Assembly: GCF_014656475.1 (NCBI RefSeq)
Contig: NZ_BNCM01000001.1
Span: forward strand, 186,001-250,000
Origin: Sinomonas cellulolyticus
GTDB lineage: Bacteria; Actinomycetota; Actinomycetes; Actinomycetales; Micrococcaceae
Length of the DNA stretch: 64,000 nucleotides
Direction: 5' to 3'
Of the stretch, positions 53,231 to 61,296 are shown piece by piece (position 1 is the first letter of the stretch; each line of letters starts with the position of its first letter). The notes beneath the pieces were generated by a model that saw only the letters and a program-made list of their open reading frames with translations, did not search any database and was not told the origin of the DNA. Both the position numbers and the translations under genes were made by a program.

Positions 53231-54562
53231 TCAGCCCGCCCTGCCTGCCGGCGCGTCGTCGAGGGCCGCGAGCGCCTGGCGCACTGCGGCGAGGACGCGC
53301 TCGTCGTCCTCTTCCGGCACGCAGCGGAGATCGACCAGGCACGAGCCGTCGTGGACGCGCGGCAGCACGGCCGGCTCGCCCGTGCGCAGGAGGACCGCGA
53401 GTCCTTCGGGGAGGCGGAGCGCCCACCCGGCCAGCGGGACACCGGGGGCACCGCCGCCACCCACCCTGCCGTCATGCGGTACGAGGGGCACGCCGAGGGC
53501 TTGGGCCAGCGCCTCCGTCCGGCGCCGCAGGTCACGCCCGTCCGCGTGCAGCGAGCGGACGACCGGCGGCGGATCGCCGGCCACGGTCGCCTCGAGGGCG
53601 GCAAGGGCGAGCTTGTCGGCCCGGACGGCACGCGCGAGCGGGTGGCGGGCGAGCCGCGCGATGATCTCCCGGCGCCCGAGCAGCAGACCCGCTTGGGGAC
53701 CGCCCAGGAGCTTGTCGCCGCTGGCGATGACGACGTCGGCCCCGTCGGCCAGTGCCGTCGCCGCGTCGGGTTCGTGCGGCAGGCACGGGTCGGGGGCGAG
53801 CAGCCCGCTGCCGAGGTCCGCGACGAGCGGCGCGCCGTTCGCGGCCGCCAAGGAGCTCAGCTCCCGCAGCGGTACCGCGGAGGTGAATCCCTCCACCCGG
53901 AAATTGCTCGGATGGACCTTGAGCACGCAGCCCGTCTCGGGGCTCAGGGCGTCGGCGTAGTCGTGCAGGTGGGTCCGGTTGGTCGCGCCCACCTCGTGGA
54001 GCACGGCCCCGGTGGACTCGATCAGGTCGGGCAGGCGGAAGCCAGCCCCGATCTCGACGAGTTCCCCGCGGCTGACCACGACCTCCCGGCCGGCCGCGAG
54101 GGCTGTGGTGGCGAGGACCAGCGCAGCGGCGCCGTTGTTGACCACGAGCGCATCCTCGGCGGCGGGACACGCGGCCAGCAGGGCCGCACGGGCGCCGGCG
54201 CCGCGCCGGGAGCGGGTGCCCTCGGCCAGGTCCAGCTCCACGTCGACGTAGCCGCTGGCGGCCAGGAGAGCGTCAATCGCCTGAGCGGACAGGGGGGCGC
54301 GGCCGAGGTTGGTGTGGACGACGACGCCCGTGGCGTTCAGCACGGGCCGCAGGGTCGTCGCCCGGCGCGCGGCGAGGGCGGCCACCACGGACTGCCCCAC
54401 GCGGCCCGGCTCCAGCTCACCGCGCCGAGCCTGCTCCTGGGCCTTCCGGATGACGTCGCGGATGACCCGCTCGCTCAGCCGCTTCCGGGCCTCGTGCACG
54501 GCCGGCAGGGCCAGCAGATCGTTGGTACGCGGAATCAGGCGGCGAGGGTCGACGTCGTCCAC
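53231..54562 (-). CDS. selA: L-seryl-tRNA(Sec) selenium transferase SelA
   Basis: PLP-dependent enzyme of 443 aa that converts Ser-tRNA(Sec) to Sec-tRNA(Sec) using selenophosphate. The Schiff-base lysine is Lys284 in ASGDKLLGGPQAG. The N-terminal tRNA-binding helical domain (RLIPRTNDLLALP, about residues 8-20) and NATGVVVHTNLGRAPLS are typical of the family. Length is normal. Its start is 37 nt downstream of the tRNA-Sec 3' end, so selC-selA-selB may be one transcript from which the tRNA is processed. Confidence 0.96.
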   Translation of the reverse strand: MDDVDPRRLIPRTNDLLALPAVHEARKRLSERVIRDVIRKAQEQARRGELEPGRVGQSVVAALAARRATTLRPVLNATGVVVHTNLGRAPLSAQAIDALLAASGYVDVELDLAEGTRSRRGAGARAALLAACPAAEDALVVNNGAAALVLATTALAAGREVVVSRGELVEIGAGFRLPDLIESTGAVLHEVGATNRTHLHDYADALSPETGCVLKVHPSNFRVEGFTSAVPLRELSSLAAANGAPLVADLGSGLLAPDPCLPHEPDAATALADGADVVIASGDKLLGGPQAGLLLGRREIIARLARHPLARAVRADKLALAALEATVAGDPPPVVRSLHADGRDLRRRTEALAQALGVPLVPHDGRVGGGGAPGVPLAGWALRLPEGLAVLLRTGEPAVLPRVHDGSCLVDLRCVPEEDDERVLAAVRQALAALDDAPAGRAG

Positions 54563-54599
54563 ATCTCCTCCTCAGGGCACGGCATCGGCGGCCGGCGAT

Positions 54600-54694
54600 T
54601 GGCGGTGGCGGACGGGAATCGAACCCGCCAGACCGAGATGCTCGGTCTCACCGGTTTTGAAGACCGGGGGGCCCACCAGGACCCGGACGCCACC
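54600..54694 (-). tRNA. selC: tRNA-Sec (anticodon UCA)
   Basis: A 95-nt tRNA with encoded CCA and discriminator G. Anticodon stem CCGGT/ACCGG encloses the loop CTTCAAA with anticodon TCA. The selenocysteine hallmarks are present: a 6-bp D stem (GGGTCC/GGGCCC) with a 4-nt loop TGGT, an 8-bp variable arm (AGACCGAG/CTCGGTCT, loop CAT), and an acceptor of 7 clear pairs (GGTGGCG/CGCCACC). The eighth acceptor pair reads as T-C. The T arm GCGGG-TTCGATT-CCCGT resembles that of E. coli selC. Confidence 0.95.
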
Positions 54695-54701
54695 GGAGCC
54701 C

Positions 54702-54707
54702 AATGTA
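54702..54707 (-). promoter_or_regulatory. -10 hexamer of tRNA-Sec
   Basis: TACATT on the minus strand, 7 nt before the tRNA 5' end, so the primary transcript would begin almost at the mature end. Confidence 0.4.
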
Positions 54708-54723
54708 GCAGGCACGTGGAGGG

Positions 54724-54729
54724 TAGGCT
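54724..54729 (+). promoter_or_regulatory. -10 hexamer of selD (leaderless start)
   Basis: TAGGCT, 6 nt before the selD GTG. It forms a divergent promoter pair with tRNA-Sec within 41 bp. Confidence 0.45.
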
Positions 54730-54735
54730 GGCCGG

Positions 54736-55761
54736 GTGAATGAGGCCCGGACGTCACTTCCGCAACGCGACGACGGCGCGGTCGGCGCGCCCCGACTGAC
54801 CGGGTACGCCCACGGCGGGGGATGCGCCTGCAAGATCCCTCCCGGCGAACTCGAAGACGCGGTTCGGGGGCTCGTGGGCCAGCCGGGTGCCGACGTGCTG
54901 GTGGGCCTGGACAGCGGGGACGATGCGGCAGCGGTCCTCGTGCGCGAGGACCTCGCGGTCCTCTCCACGGCGGACTTCTTCACCCCCGTCGTCGACGACG
55001 CCTACGACTGGGGGCGGATCGCCGCCGCCAACGCGCTCTCGGACATCTACGCGATGGGCGGACGCCCCATCATGGCGGTCAACCTCGTGGGCTGGCCCCG
55101 CGAGGTACTCCCGACGGAGCTGATGACCGAGGTACTCCGCGGCGGCCTGAGCATCGCCTCCGAGGCGGCCTGCCCGGTGATCGGGGGGCATTCCATCGAC
55201 GATCCCGAGCCGAAGTACGGAATGGCGGTCACCGGCGTGGCCCATCCCGACGTGCTGCTGCGCAACGACGCCGCGCGCCCGGGGCTGCCGATCACGCTCA
55301 CCAAGCCGATCGGCGTCGGACTCCTGAACAACCGCCACAAGCGGACCGGCGAAGTGTTCCCGGAGGCGGTGGCGACGATGACGCGCCTCAACCGCGACGC
55401 CGCCGAGGCCGCGGTGGCCGCGGGCGTGCGTGCAGCGACGGACGTGACGGGGTTCGGCCTCCTCGGGCACCTGTACAAGATGTGCCGCGCGTCCGGGGTC
55501 GGCGCGGTGATCGACCTCGCGTCGGTGCCGCTCATCGAGGGCGTCCGGGAGGCGCTGCAGGCCGGCTTCGTCTCTGGCGGGACCCGGCGCAACCTCGATT
55601 GGGTGCGGCCGCACGTCCATGCCGGACCACGGGTCTCTGAGGACGATCTGCTCCTCCTCGCGGACGCGCAGACCTCCGGGGGGCTGCTCGTCGTCGGCGA
55701 GGTGCCGGGGTACCCGGTGATCGGCCACACCGTGGCCGCCGAGGGCATCGAGATCCGCTAG
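54736..55761 (+). CDS. selD: selenide, water dikinase (selenophosphate synthetase)
   Basis: Makes selenophosphate from ATP and selenide, the selenium donor for SelA; 341 aa, normal length. The catalytic loop is HGGGCACKIPP with Cys30 at the position that is Sec or Cys in homologues and Lys33; here it is Cys, so selD itself does not depend on selenium. ATP/Mg-binding aspartates lie in VGLDSGDDAAAV and STADFF, and the AIR-synthase-like C-terminal domain has DVTGFGLLGH. The GTG start fits the leaderless pattern. It ends 30 bp from the convergent anchor gene of the Sec-FDH operon. Confidence 0.96.
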   Translation: MNEARTSLPQRDDGAVGAPRLTGYAHGGGCACKIPPGELEDAVRGLVGQPGADVLVGLDSGDDAAAVLVREDLAVLSTADFFTPVVDDAYDWGRIAAANALSDIYAMGGRPIMAVNLVGWPREVLPTELMTEVLRGGLSIASEAACPVIGGHSIDDPEPKYGMAVTGVAHPDVLLRNDAARPGLPITLTKPIGVGLLNNRHKRTGEVFPEAVATMTRLNRDAAEAAVAAGVRAATDVTGFGLLGHLYKMCRASGVGAVIDLASVPLIEGVREALQAGFVSGGTRRNLDWVRPHVHAGPRVSEDDLLLLADAQTSGGLLVVGEVPGYPVIGHTVAAEGIEIR

Positions 55762-55791
55762 GACACCGCCGGCACCAGTCAGCGCGCTGTC

Positions 55792-56877
55792 TCAGCGCGC
55801 GGTCGTGATCGAATCGTCGGTGACCCCTGCCGAGCGGCGGGCGGCCAGTCGGCGCTTCTGCGGTTCGATGGTGTAGCGCGGGTCCTCGGCTGAGGAGAGG
55901 CCAGCCTCGAGGAACCCGAACCGGGTGAGCGCGGAGGCGGCCAGCAGCGCCAGGCCCGACGCCGCGGCTGCCGCCCGGCTCCGTCCGGCCAGCAGCGTCC
56001 CCAGCCCGCCGGCGACCGCGAGCCGCTCGCTCCACTTCAGCATCACGCCCGCCCTGCCCCGGTGCAGGGGCTCGGCCGCCACGGGGTCCATGCGGTGCTC
56101 CATCACCCGCGTTGCCACGAGGTCGCCCGCGACGCCGAGCGCGGCGAGAGTGCGGGCAGGCCCTGCCTCGTGCACCGGAGTCGTGATCATGGCGAGCCCA
56201 GAAGCGGCGAGGGTTGCTGAGCTGACGAAGACGAAGGGCAGGTCCTCGTGCGCCGCGTTCCAGGTCGGCGTGGCGGTGTCGCCGAGCAGGACCGCGGTGT
56301 ACGCCGCCAGAGGCCCGGCGAACAGCGCGGCCTCCACGCCCGCGGGCCCCTCGACGGCACGGAGCACCGGCCGCAGCGGACCCAAGGGCAGCCTGCTGCC
56401 GCTCAGGCGGTCGATCTCGGCCGCCGCCGAGACCGCCGTGCCGACGCTGAAGGCGCTGAGGATCCACGAGCCGACACTCATGGGCGAGGTGAGCTTGAAG
56501 GTCCTGAGCATATTGAGGAAACGCTCCGGCCTGCCGAGGTCCTTCACGAGGGCGGCGGCACCGAGGCCCACGGCCGCGAGGGCGCTGAGGCGGGCATTCC
56601 GGCGCAGGGCAGGGCGCCCGGTGAGCTGGCCGCCGAGGCCGAGCAGGGCGGAGCCTCCGGCGACCCCGCCGAGGAACAGGTAGGCGGCGACGTCGTCGCC
56701 CCACGGTGCTGGTTTGACGACGGGGCGCCCGTAGTACGAGGTGAACTCCGGCTCGGGCACCATCGGGATTTCCCGTGAACCGTCACCGCCGTCCCGGCGC
56801 CCGGCGTCGCGCCGGCCACCGCGCGCGCGGCGGGTCGGCTGGGGTGGCCGAAAGGTGTCGAAGTCCGAGTGGGTCAC
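55792..56877 (-). CDS. nrfD: NrfD/PsrC-like membrane anchor of formate dehydrogenase (Sec operon)
   Basis: A 361-aa polytopic protein homologous to the anchor of the Cys operon: EFTSYYGRPVVKPAPW, DLGRPERFLNMLRTFK and SPMSVGSWILS are shared or near-shared. The N-terminus is longer by ~40 basic residues (RRARGGRRDAGRRDGGD) because the GTG overlapping the fdhB stop was chosen; an internal ATG (MVPEPEFTSYYG) would give a start closer to the paralogue. It conducts electrons from FdhB to quinone, by family analogy. Confidence 0.86.
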   Translation of the reverse strand: MTHSDFDTFRPPQPTRRARGGRRDAGRRDGGDGSREIPMVPEPEFTSYYGRPVVKPAPWGDDVAAYLFLGGVAGGSALLGLGGQLTGRPALRRNARLSALAAVGLGAAALVKDLGRPERFLNMLRTFKLTSPMSVGSWILSAFSVGTAVSAAAEIDRLSGSRLPLGPLRPVLRAVEGPAGVEAALFAGPLAAYTAVLLGDTATPTWNAAHEDLPFVFVSSATLAASGLAMITTPVHEAGPARTLAALGVAGDLVATRVMEHRMDPVAAEPLHRGRAGVMLKWSERLAVAGGLGTLLAGRSRAAAAASGLALLAASALTRFGFLEAGLSSAEDPRYTIEPQKRRLAARRSAGVTDDSITTAR

Positions 56878-57884
56878 GCCCGTCCTCTCACAAAGGCCAG
56901 TGCGGCTGCGGCCACCATTCCGGCTACAGCCAGGCCGGCGCGCCTGTACATCTGCGGCAGATCCGCCGTGGGCACCCTCGGGTCCGGCGGGAGACCGTAG
57001 ACCTCTGGCTCGTCGAGCAGCAGGAAGACCGATCCGGTTCCGCCGACGCCGTCGAGTTCGTTGGCGCCGTAGAGCCTCGCCTCCGTCATGCCCTGCGCGT
57101 GCAGCTGGGCGACCCTTTCCCTGGCGGTCTCCACCATGTCGTCGTGGTCGCCGAACTTGATGGACGTCGTCGGGCACGCCTTCGCGCAGGACGGCGTCTC
57201 CCCGACCACGAGCCGGTCGTAGCACAGGGTGCACTTCTGGGCGACGCCCACATTCGGGACAGCCGGGTGCTCCGCGTGTCGGTCCTCCCGCTCGGCGGCG
57301 ACGGCGACCGTCCCGTCGCGGCGGCGCTCGATCACCCCGAAGGGGCACCCGGCCACGCAGGTCCCGCAGCCATTGCAGACGTCGTCCTGCACCACCACAG
57401 TGCCGAACTCGGTGCGGAACAGCGCGCCGGTAGGACAGACGTCGAGGCATCCGGCGTGGGTGCAGTGCTTGCACACGTCGGAGGACATCAGCCACCGGAA
57501 ATCGGCGGTGTCCGGCGGCGTCCTGTCCGCCTCGGCAAGGTCCTGTGCCGCATCCGCCGCAGCGGCAGGAGGACCGATGCGGGGCATGCCCAGATTGACG
57601 AGTGCGCGCCCGGACTCCCGGGCCTCGACGATGCGCTCGCTGCCCTGTTCGATGAAGGCGACGTGGCGCCAGGTGCTCGCACCCAGTGCCCCCGTGTTGT
57701 CGTACGAGGACTCGAGCAGCTCGAGGTTCCCGTCCTGGGGGTTGTGGTTCCACTCCTTGCAGGCGACCTCGCACGCCTTGCATCCGATGCAGATGGAGGT
57801 GTCTGTGAAGAACCCCTTGCGCGGCTCGTGCGTCTCCCAGTGCGCATCGGCGGCGGGATCGGTCGGCCCGGACAGCTGGCCCAT
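56874..57884 (-). CDS. fdhB: formate dehydrogenase iron-sulfur (beta) subunit, Sec operon
   Basis: A 336-aa four-cluster ferredoxin subunit (CIGCKACEVAC, CKHCTHAGCLDVC, CNGCGTCVAGC, CTLCYDRL...CAKAC). It is about 64 residues longer than the Cys-operon copy owing to two insertions: one after HVAFIEQG (a linker with PPAAAADAAQDLAEADR) and one before the last cluster (AAEREDRHAEHPAVPNVG). One C-terminal hydrophobic helix is present. It starts immediately after the fdhA stop with no gap. Confidence 0.93.
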   Translation of the reverse strand: MGQLSGPTDPAADAHWETHEPRKGFFTDTSICIGCKACEVACKEWNHNPQDGNLELLESSYDNTGALGASTWRHVAFIEQGSERIVEARESGRALVNLGMPRIGPPAAAADAAQDLAEADRTPPDTADFRWLMSSDVCKHCTHAGCLDVCPTGALFRTEFGTVVVQDDVCNGCGTCVAGCPFGVIERRRDGTVAVAAEREDRHAEHPAVPNVGVAQKCTLCYDRLVVGETPSCAKACPTTSIKFGDHDDMVETARERVAQLHAQGMTEARLYGANELDGVGGTGSVFLLLDEPEVYGLPPDPRVPTADLPQMYRRAGLAVAGMVAAAALAFVRGRA

Positions 57885-60800
57885 CTAGTCCTCCCTCCTC
57901 ACGTCGTTCCCCGGGGTGCCTTCTCCGCCCGGGCCCGGATCGATGCCTTCGGCGGCGGGATCGGTGACCGTGCTGTTCCCGGTGTCCGGAGTTGCCCCCG
58001 CACGCTTCTGATACTCGGCCACAAGGGCAAGCAGCTCCGCGCCGCGGGGTCGTCGGCCCGGCCGGATGTCGCAGGAGGCGACCTTGGATTCCTGGATCTG
58101 GACGTTCGGGTCCAGGGTCACGCCCAGGAGGTCGTTGGCAGCGTCGCCGCTGACCACCGCGTTCTCCCCGACGCCCCAATGGTAGGGCAGGCCGATCTGG
58201 TGCACGGTGTGCTCGCCGACCGTCAGCGGCTTCACGCGTTCCGTGACGATCACCTTCGCTTCGATCGCAGAGCGGGCCGAGATGATCGTGGCCCACCCGT
58301 AGGGCTCGAGCCCCCGCTCGGCGGCCAGCTCCGGGGAGACCTCGCAGAACATCTCCGGCTGCAGCTCCGAGAGATACGGCAGCCAACGGCTCATGCCGCC
58401 GGCCGTGTGGTGCTCAGTGAGCCGGTAGGTGGTGAAGACGTAGGGGTAGACGTCGGCTCCGCTGGCACCGGCGCTCGGCGCGCTGAGATTGTCGGAGCGT
58501 GGGAACCGCAGCCGGGCGGGGTTCTGCTGCTGCGGATAGAGGGCGTTGGCGACGGGCGATTCCTGCGCCTCGTAGTGCGTGGGAAGGGGTCCGTCGACCA
58601 GCCCTTTGGGCGCGAACAGCCAGCCTTTGCCGTCCGCCTGCATGATGAACGGATCATCTCCGCTCAGGGCGGCCGGGCCCCCGAGGTCGGGGTCGGGCTG
58701 GCTGCCCGGCGCGCGGTCGAGCGGGAAGTCCGGCACGTCGTCGCCGACCCACCGCCCTTGCTCCGCGTCCCACCAGACGTACTTCTTCCGCTCGCTCCAG
58801 GGCCTGCCCGCAGGGTCGGCGGAGGCGCGGTTGTAGAGGATCCGACGGTTGGCGGGCCAGGCCCATCCCCATTCCGGCGCCGCGGGCCCTTGCTCGTGGC
58901 CCGGCTTGCGGTTGGCAGCGTGGTTGGTGCCTCCCGCGTACACCCCCGTGTAGATCCAGCAGCCCGCGGCCGTCGAGCCGTCGGCGCGCAACTCGGTGTA
59001 GGACGAGAGCTCCCTGCCCGCGTCCGGCCCCGAGAGGTGGCGCCCGTTGATCTCGGCAAGCACAGCCTCGGGGTCGGGATCGCCGTGCGCGTCGGTCGGG
59101 TAGTCCCAGGTGAGGTCGAGCAGGGGGCGGTCGCGTTCGTCGTCAGAGCCGGCGAGCTTCTGCCGGATGCGCTGGCCGAGTTCGTAGAAGAACTGGAGTT
59201 CGCTCTGGCACTCCCCTGGCGGTGAGATCGCCTGATGCCGCCACTGCAGCAGCCTCTGGGTCTGGGTGAACGAGCCAGCCTTCTCCACGTGGGTGGCCGC
59301 GGGGAGGAAGAACACCTCGGTCTCGATGTCCTCGGTGCGCAGTTCCCCGGACGCGATTTCCGGGCCGTCCTTCCACCACGTGGCCGACTCGATGAGGTTC
59401 AGGTCCCGCACCACAAGCCACTTCAAGTGGGACATGCCGAGGCGCTGCATCCTGCCGTGGGCGGAGCCCACCGCGGGATTCTGTCCGAGGAGGAAGTAGC
59501 CCTCGACCTCGTCATCGAGCATGGCCATGACCGTCTCGTAGGTTCCGTGGGCACCGGTCAGCCTCGGAAGGTAATCGTAGGCCCAGTCGTTCTCCGCGCT
59601 CGCGGCGTCGCCCCACCAGGCCTTCAGCAGGCTGACGGTGTAGGCGTCCGCCTCGGCCCAGTAGCCCTTCTGCTTCTTCGACGCGATCGCGTCCAGATAC
59701 TCCTGGAGCGTGTCATGCCGGCCGGCACTCGGCATCGGCAGGTACCCGGGCAGCAGATTGAAGAGGGTCGGAATATCGGTCGAGCCCTGGATGCTGGCGT
59801 GGCCGCGCAGGGCCATGATTCCGCCGCCGGGACGGCCCATGTTCCCGAGGAGGAGCTGCAGGACCGCGGCTGCGCGGATGAACTGTGCCCCCAGTGTGTG
59901 CTGGGTCCAGCCCACGGCGTAGGCAAAGCACGTCGTCCGCTCGCGCCCTGAGTTCTCGGTGACGGCGCGCGCGAGGTACTCGAAGTCGGCGATGTCGATC
60001 CCGCACATGTCCCGCACCATCTCGGGCGTGTACCGCGCATAGTGCCGCTTGACGATCTGGAAGACCGTCCGCGGATCCTGCAGGGTATCGTCGCGCTGCA
60101 CCTGTGCGTGCTCGAGCGGCGGCCCGCCGCTGCCCAGCGTGTGCCCGGCCGCACGGGCCGAAGCGTCGGCACCGTGCTCGGTGCCCGCACCGGGCTCATC
60201 GATCGTGCCGCCCCCGCCTTCGGCATACGCCCACGACGCCTTGTCGTACGCTCCCGTCTCGGGATCGAAGCCGGAGAAGAGGCCCCCGAGATCCTCGGCG
60301 TCGCGATAGTCCTCATGCACGAGCGTGGCGGCGTTGGTGTACGCCTTCACATACTCGGTGAACCAGAGGTCGTTCGTGATGACGTAGTTGATGAGCGCGC
60401 CCAGCAGGACGACGTCCGAGCCGGCACGAATGGGTATGTGCCGGTCAGCGACCGCGGAGGTGCGCGTGAACCTGGGGTCCACGTGGATGACCTTCGCCCC
60501 GCGGGCCTTCGCCTCCGCTACCCACTGATAGCCCACAGGGTGGCACTCGGCCATGTTCGAGCCCTGGATGACGATGCAGTCGGCATTGGCCATGTCCTGC
60601 AGTGACTGCGTGGCACCACCACGTCCAAACGAGGCTCCCAGACTGGGAACCGTGGCGGAGTGTCAAATACGGGCCTGGTTCTCGGTCTGCACCGCCCCGG
60701 CAGCCGTGAAGAGCTTCTTGATGAGGTAGTTCTCTTCGTTGTCCAGCGTCGCACCGCCCAGCGAGGCGATCCCCATCGTGCGGCGCAGCAGCCGTCCGTG

Positions 60801-61229
60801 CCCGTCCTGCTGCTGCCACGTCCGGCGGCGGCTCTCGATGAACCGGTCCGCCACCATGTCGATGGCCTTCTCCAGATCCAGGTGCTCCCATTCGGTGGAG
60901 CGGGGGGCGCGGTAGAGCACGCGCGTCTGGCGGCCCGGCGAGTTCACGAGCTGCTCGCTCGCGGAGCCCTTGGGGCAGAGCCGGCCGCGCGAGATGGGCG
61001 AGTCGGGATCGCCTTCGATCTGGACGACCTTCTCGTCCTTGACGTACACGCGCTGTCCACACCCCACTGCGCAGTAGGGGCAGACGCTCTGCACGACCCG
61101 GTCCGCGGTGGCCGTCCGCGGGGCGATCGCCTCCGTGCGGGGCGATGTGACCGAGGGTCCGCGGCCGAACAGGTCGCCCGTGCTCATCTGCCGGACGACT
61201 GGCCACTGGAGGAAGCTTCGCCGTGCCAT
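57885..61229 (-). CDS. fdhA: selenocysteine-containing formate dehydrogenase alpha subunit (UGA recoded)
   Basis: Bis-MGD formate dehydrogenase, 1114 residues if the in-frame UGA at 60665-60663 is read as Sec189. The context ENQARI-U-HSATVPSLG aligns exactly with ENQARV-C-HSSTVAALG of the Cys paralogue, and reading continues in the same frame with full family similarity. The [4Fe-4S] ligands are Cys50, 53, 57 and 85. The N-terminus MARRSFLQWPVVRQ contains an RRxFL twin-arginine-like motif but no hydrophobic core, so export is doubtful. The ATG has TATGCT 7 nt upstream. Conventional annotation would split it into two genes at the UGA. Confidence 0.95.
60633..60665 (-). promoter_or_regulatory. 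bacterial SECIS element with Sec UGA codon
   Basis: Numbering the U of UGA as 1, G15-G16-U17-U18-C19-C20-C21 pairs with G27-G28-G29-A30-(G31)-C32-C33 around the loop A22-G23-U24-C25-U26. U17 and loop G23-U24 occupy the same positions as the residues contacted by SelB in E. coli fdhF. The loop sequence GUCUG is also the same as in fdhF. Confidence 0.85.
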
Positions 61230-61236
61230 GTCCGCG

Positions 61237-61242
61237 AGCATA
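61237..61242 (-). promoter_or_regulatory. -10 hexamer of Sec-fdhA (leaderless start)
   Basis: TATGCT on the minus strand, 7 nt before the ATG; TTGCTC lies 15 nt further upstream as a possible, tightly spaced -35. Confidence 0.42.
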
Positions 61243-61296
61243 TCCCACGGCACGCGTGAGCAACAGGACGAGGCTGGCGAGTCGGAGGGCCGCCCC

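Noticed and set aside
60663..60665. Premature stop making fdhA a pseudogene or two genes
   Set aside because: The UGA aligns with the catalytic Cys of the paralogue, the frame continues unchanged, a SECIS hairpin follows, and the full sel machinery is encoded nearby.
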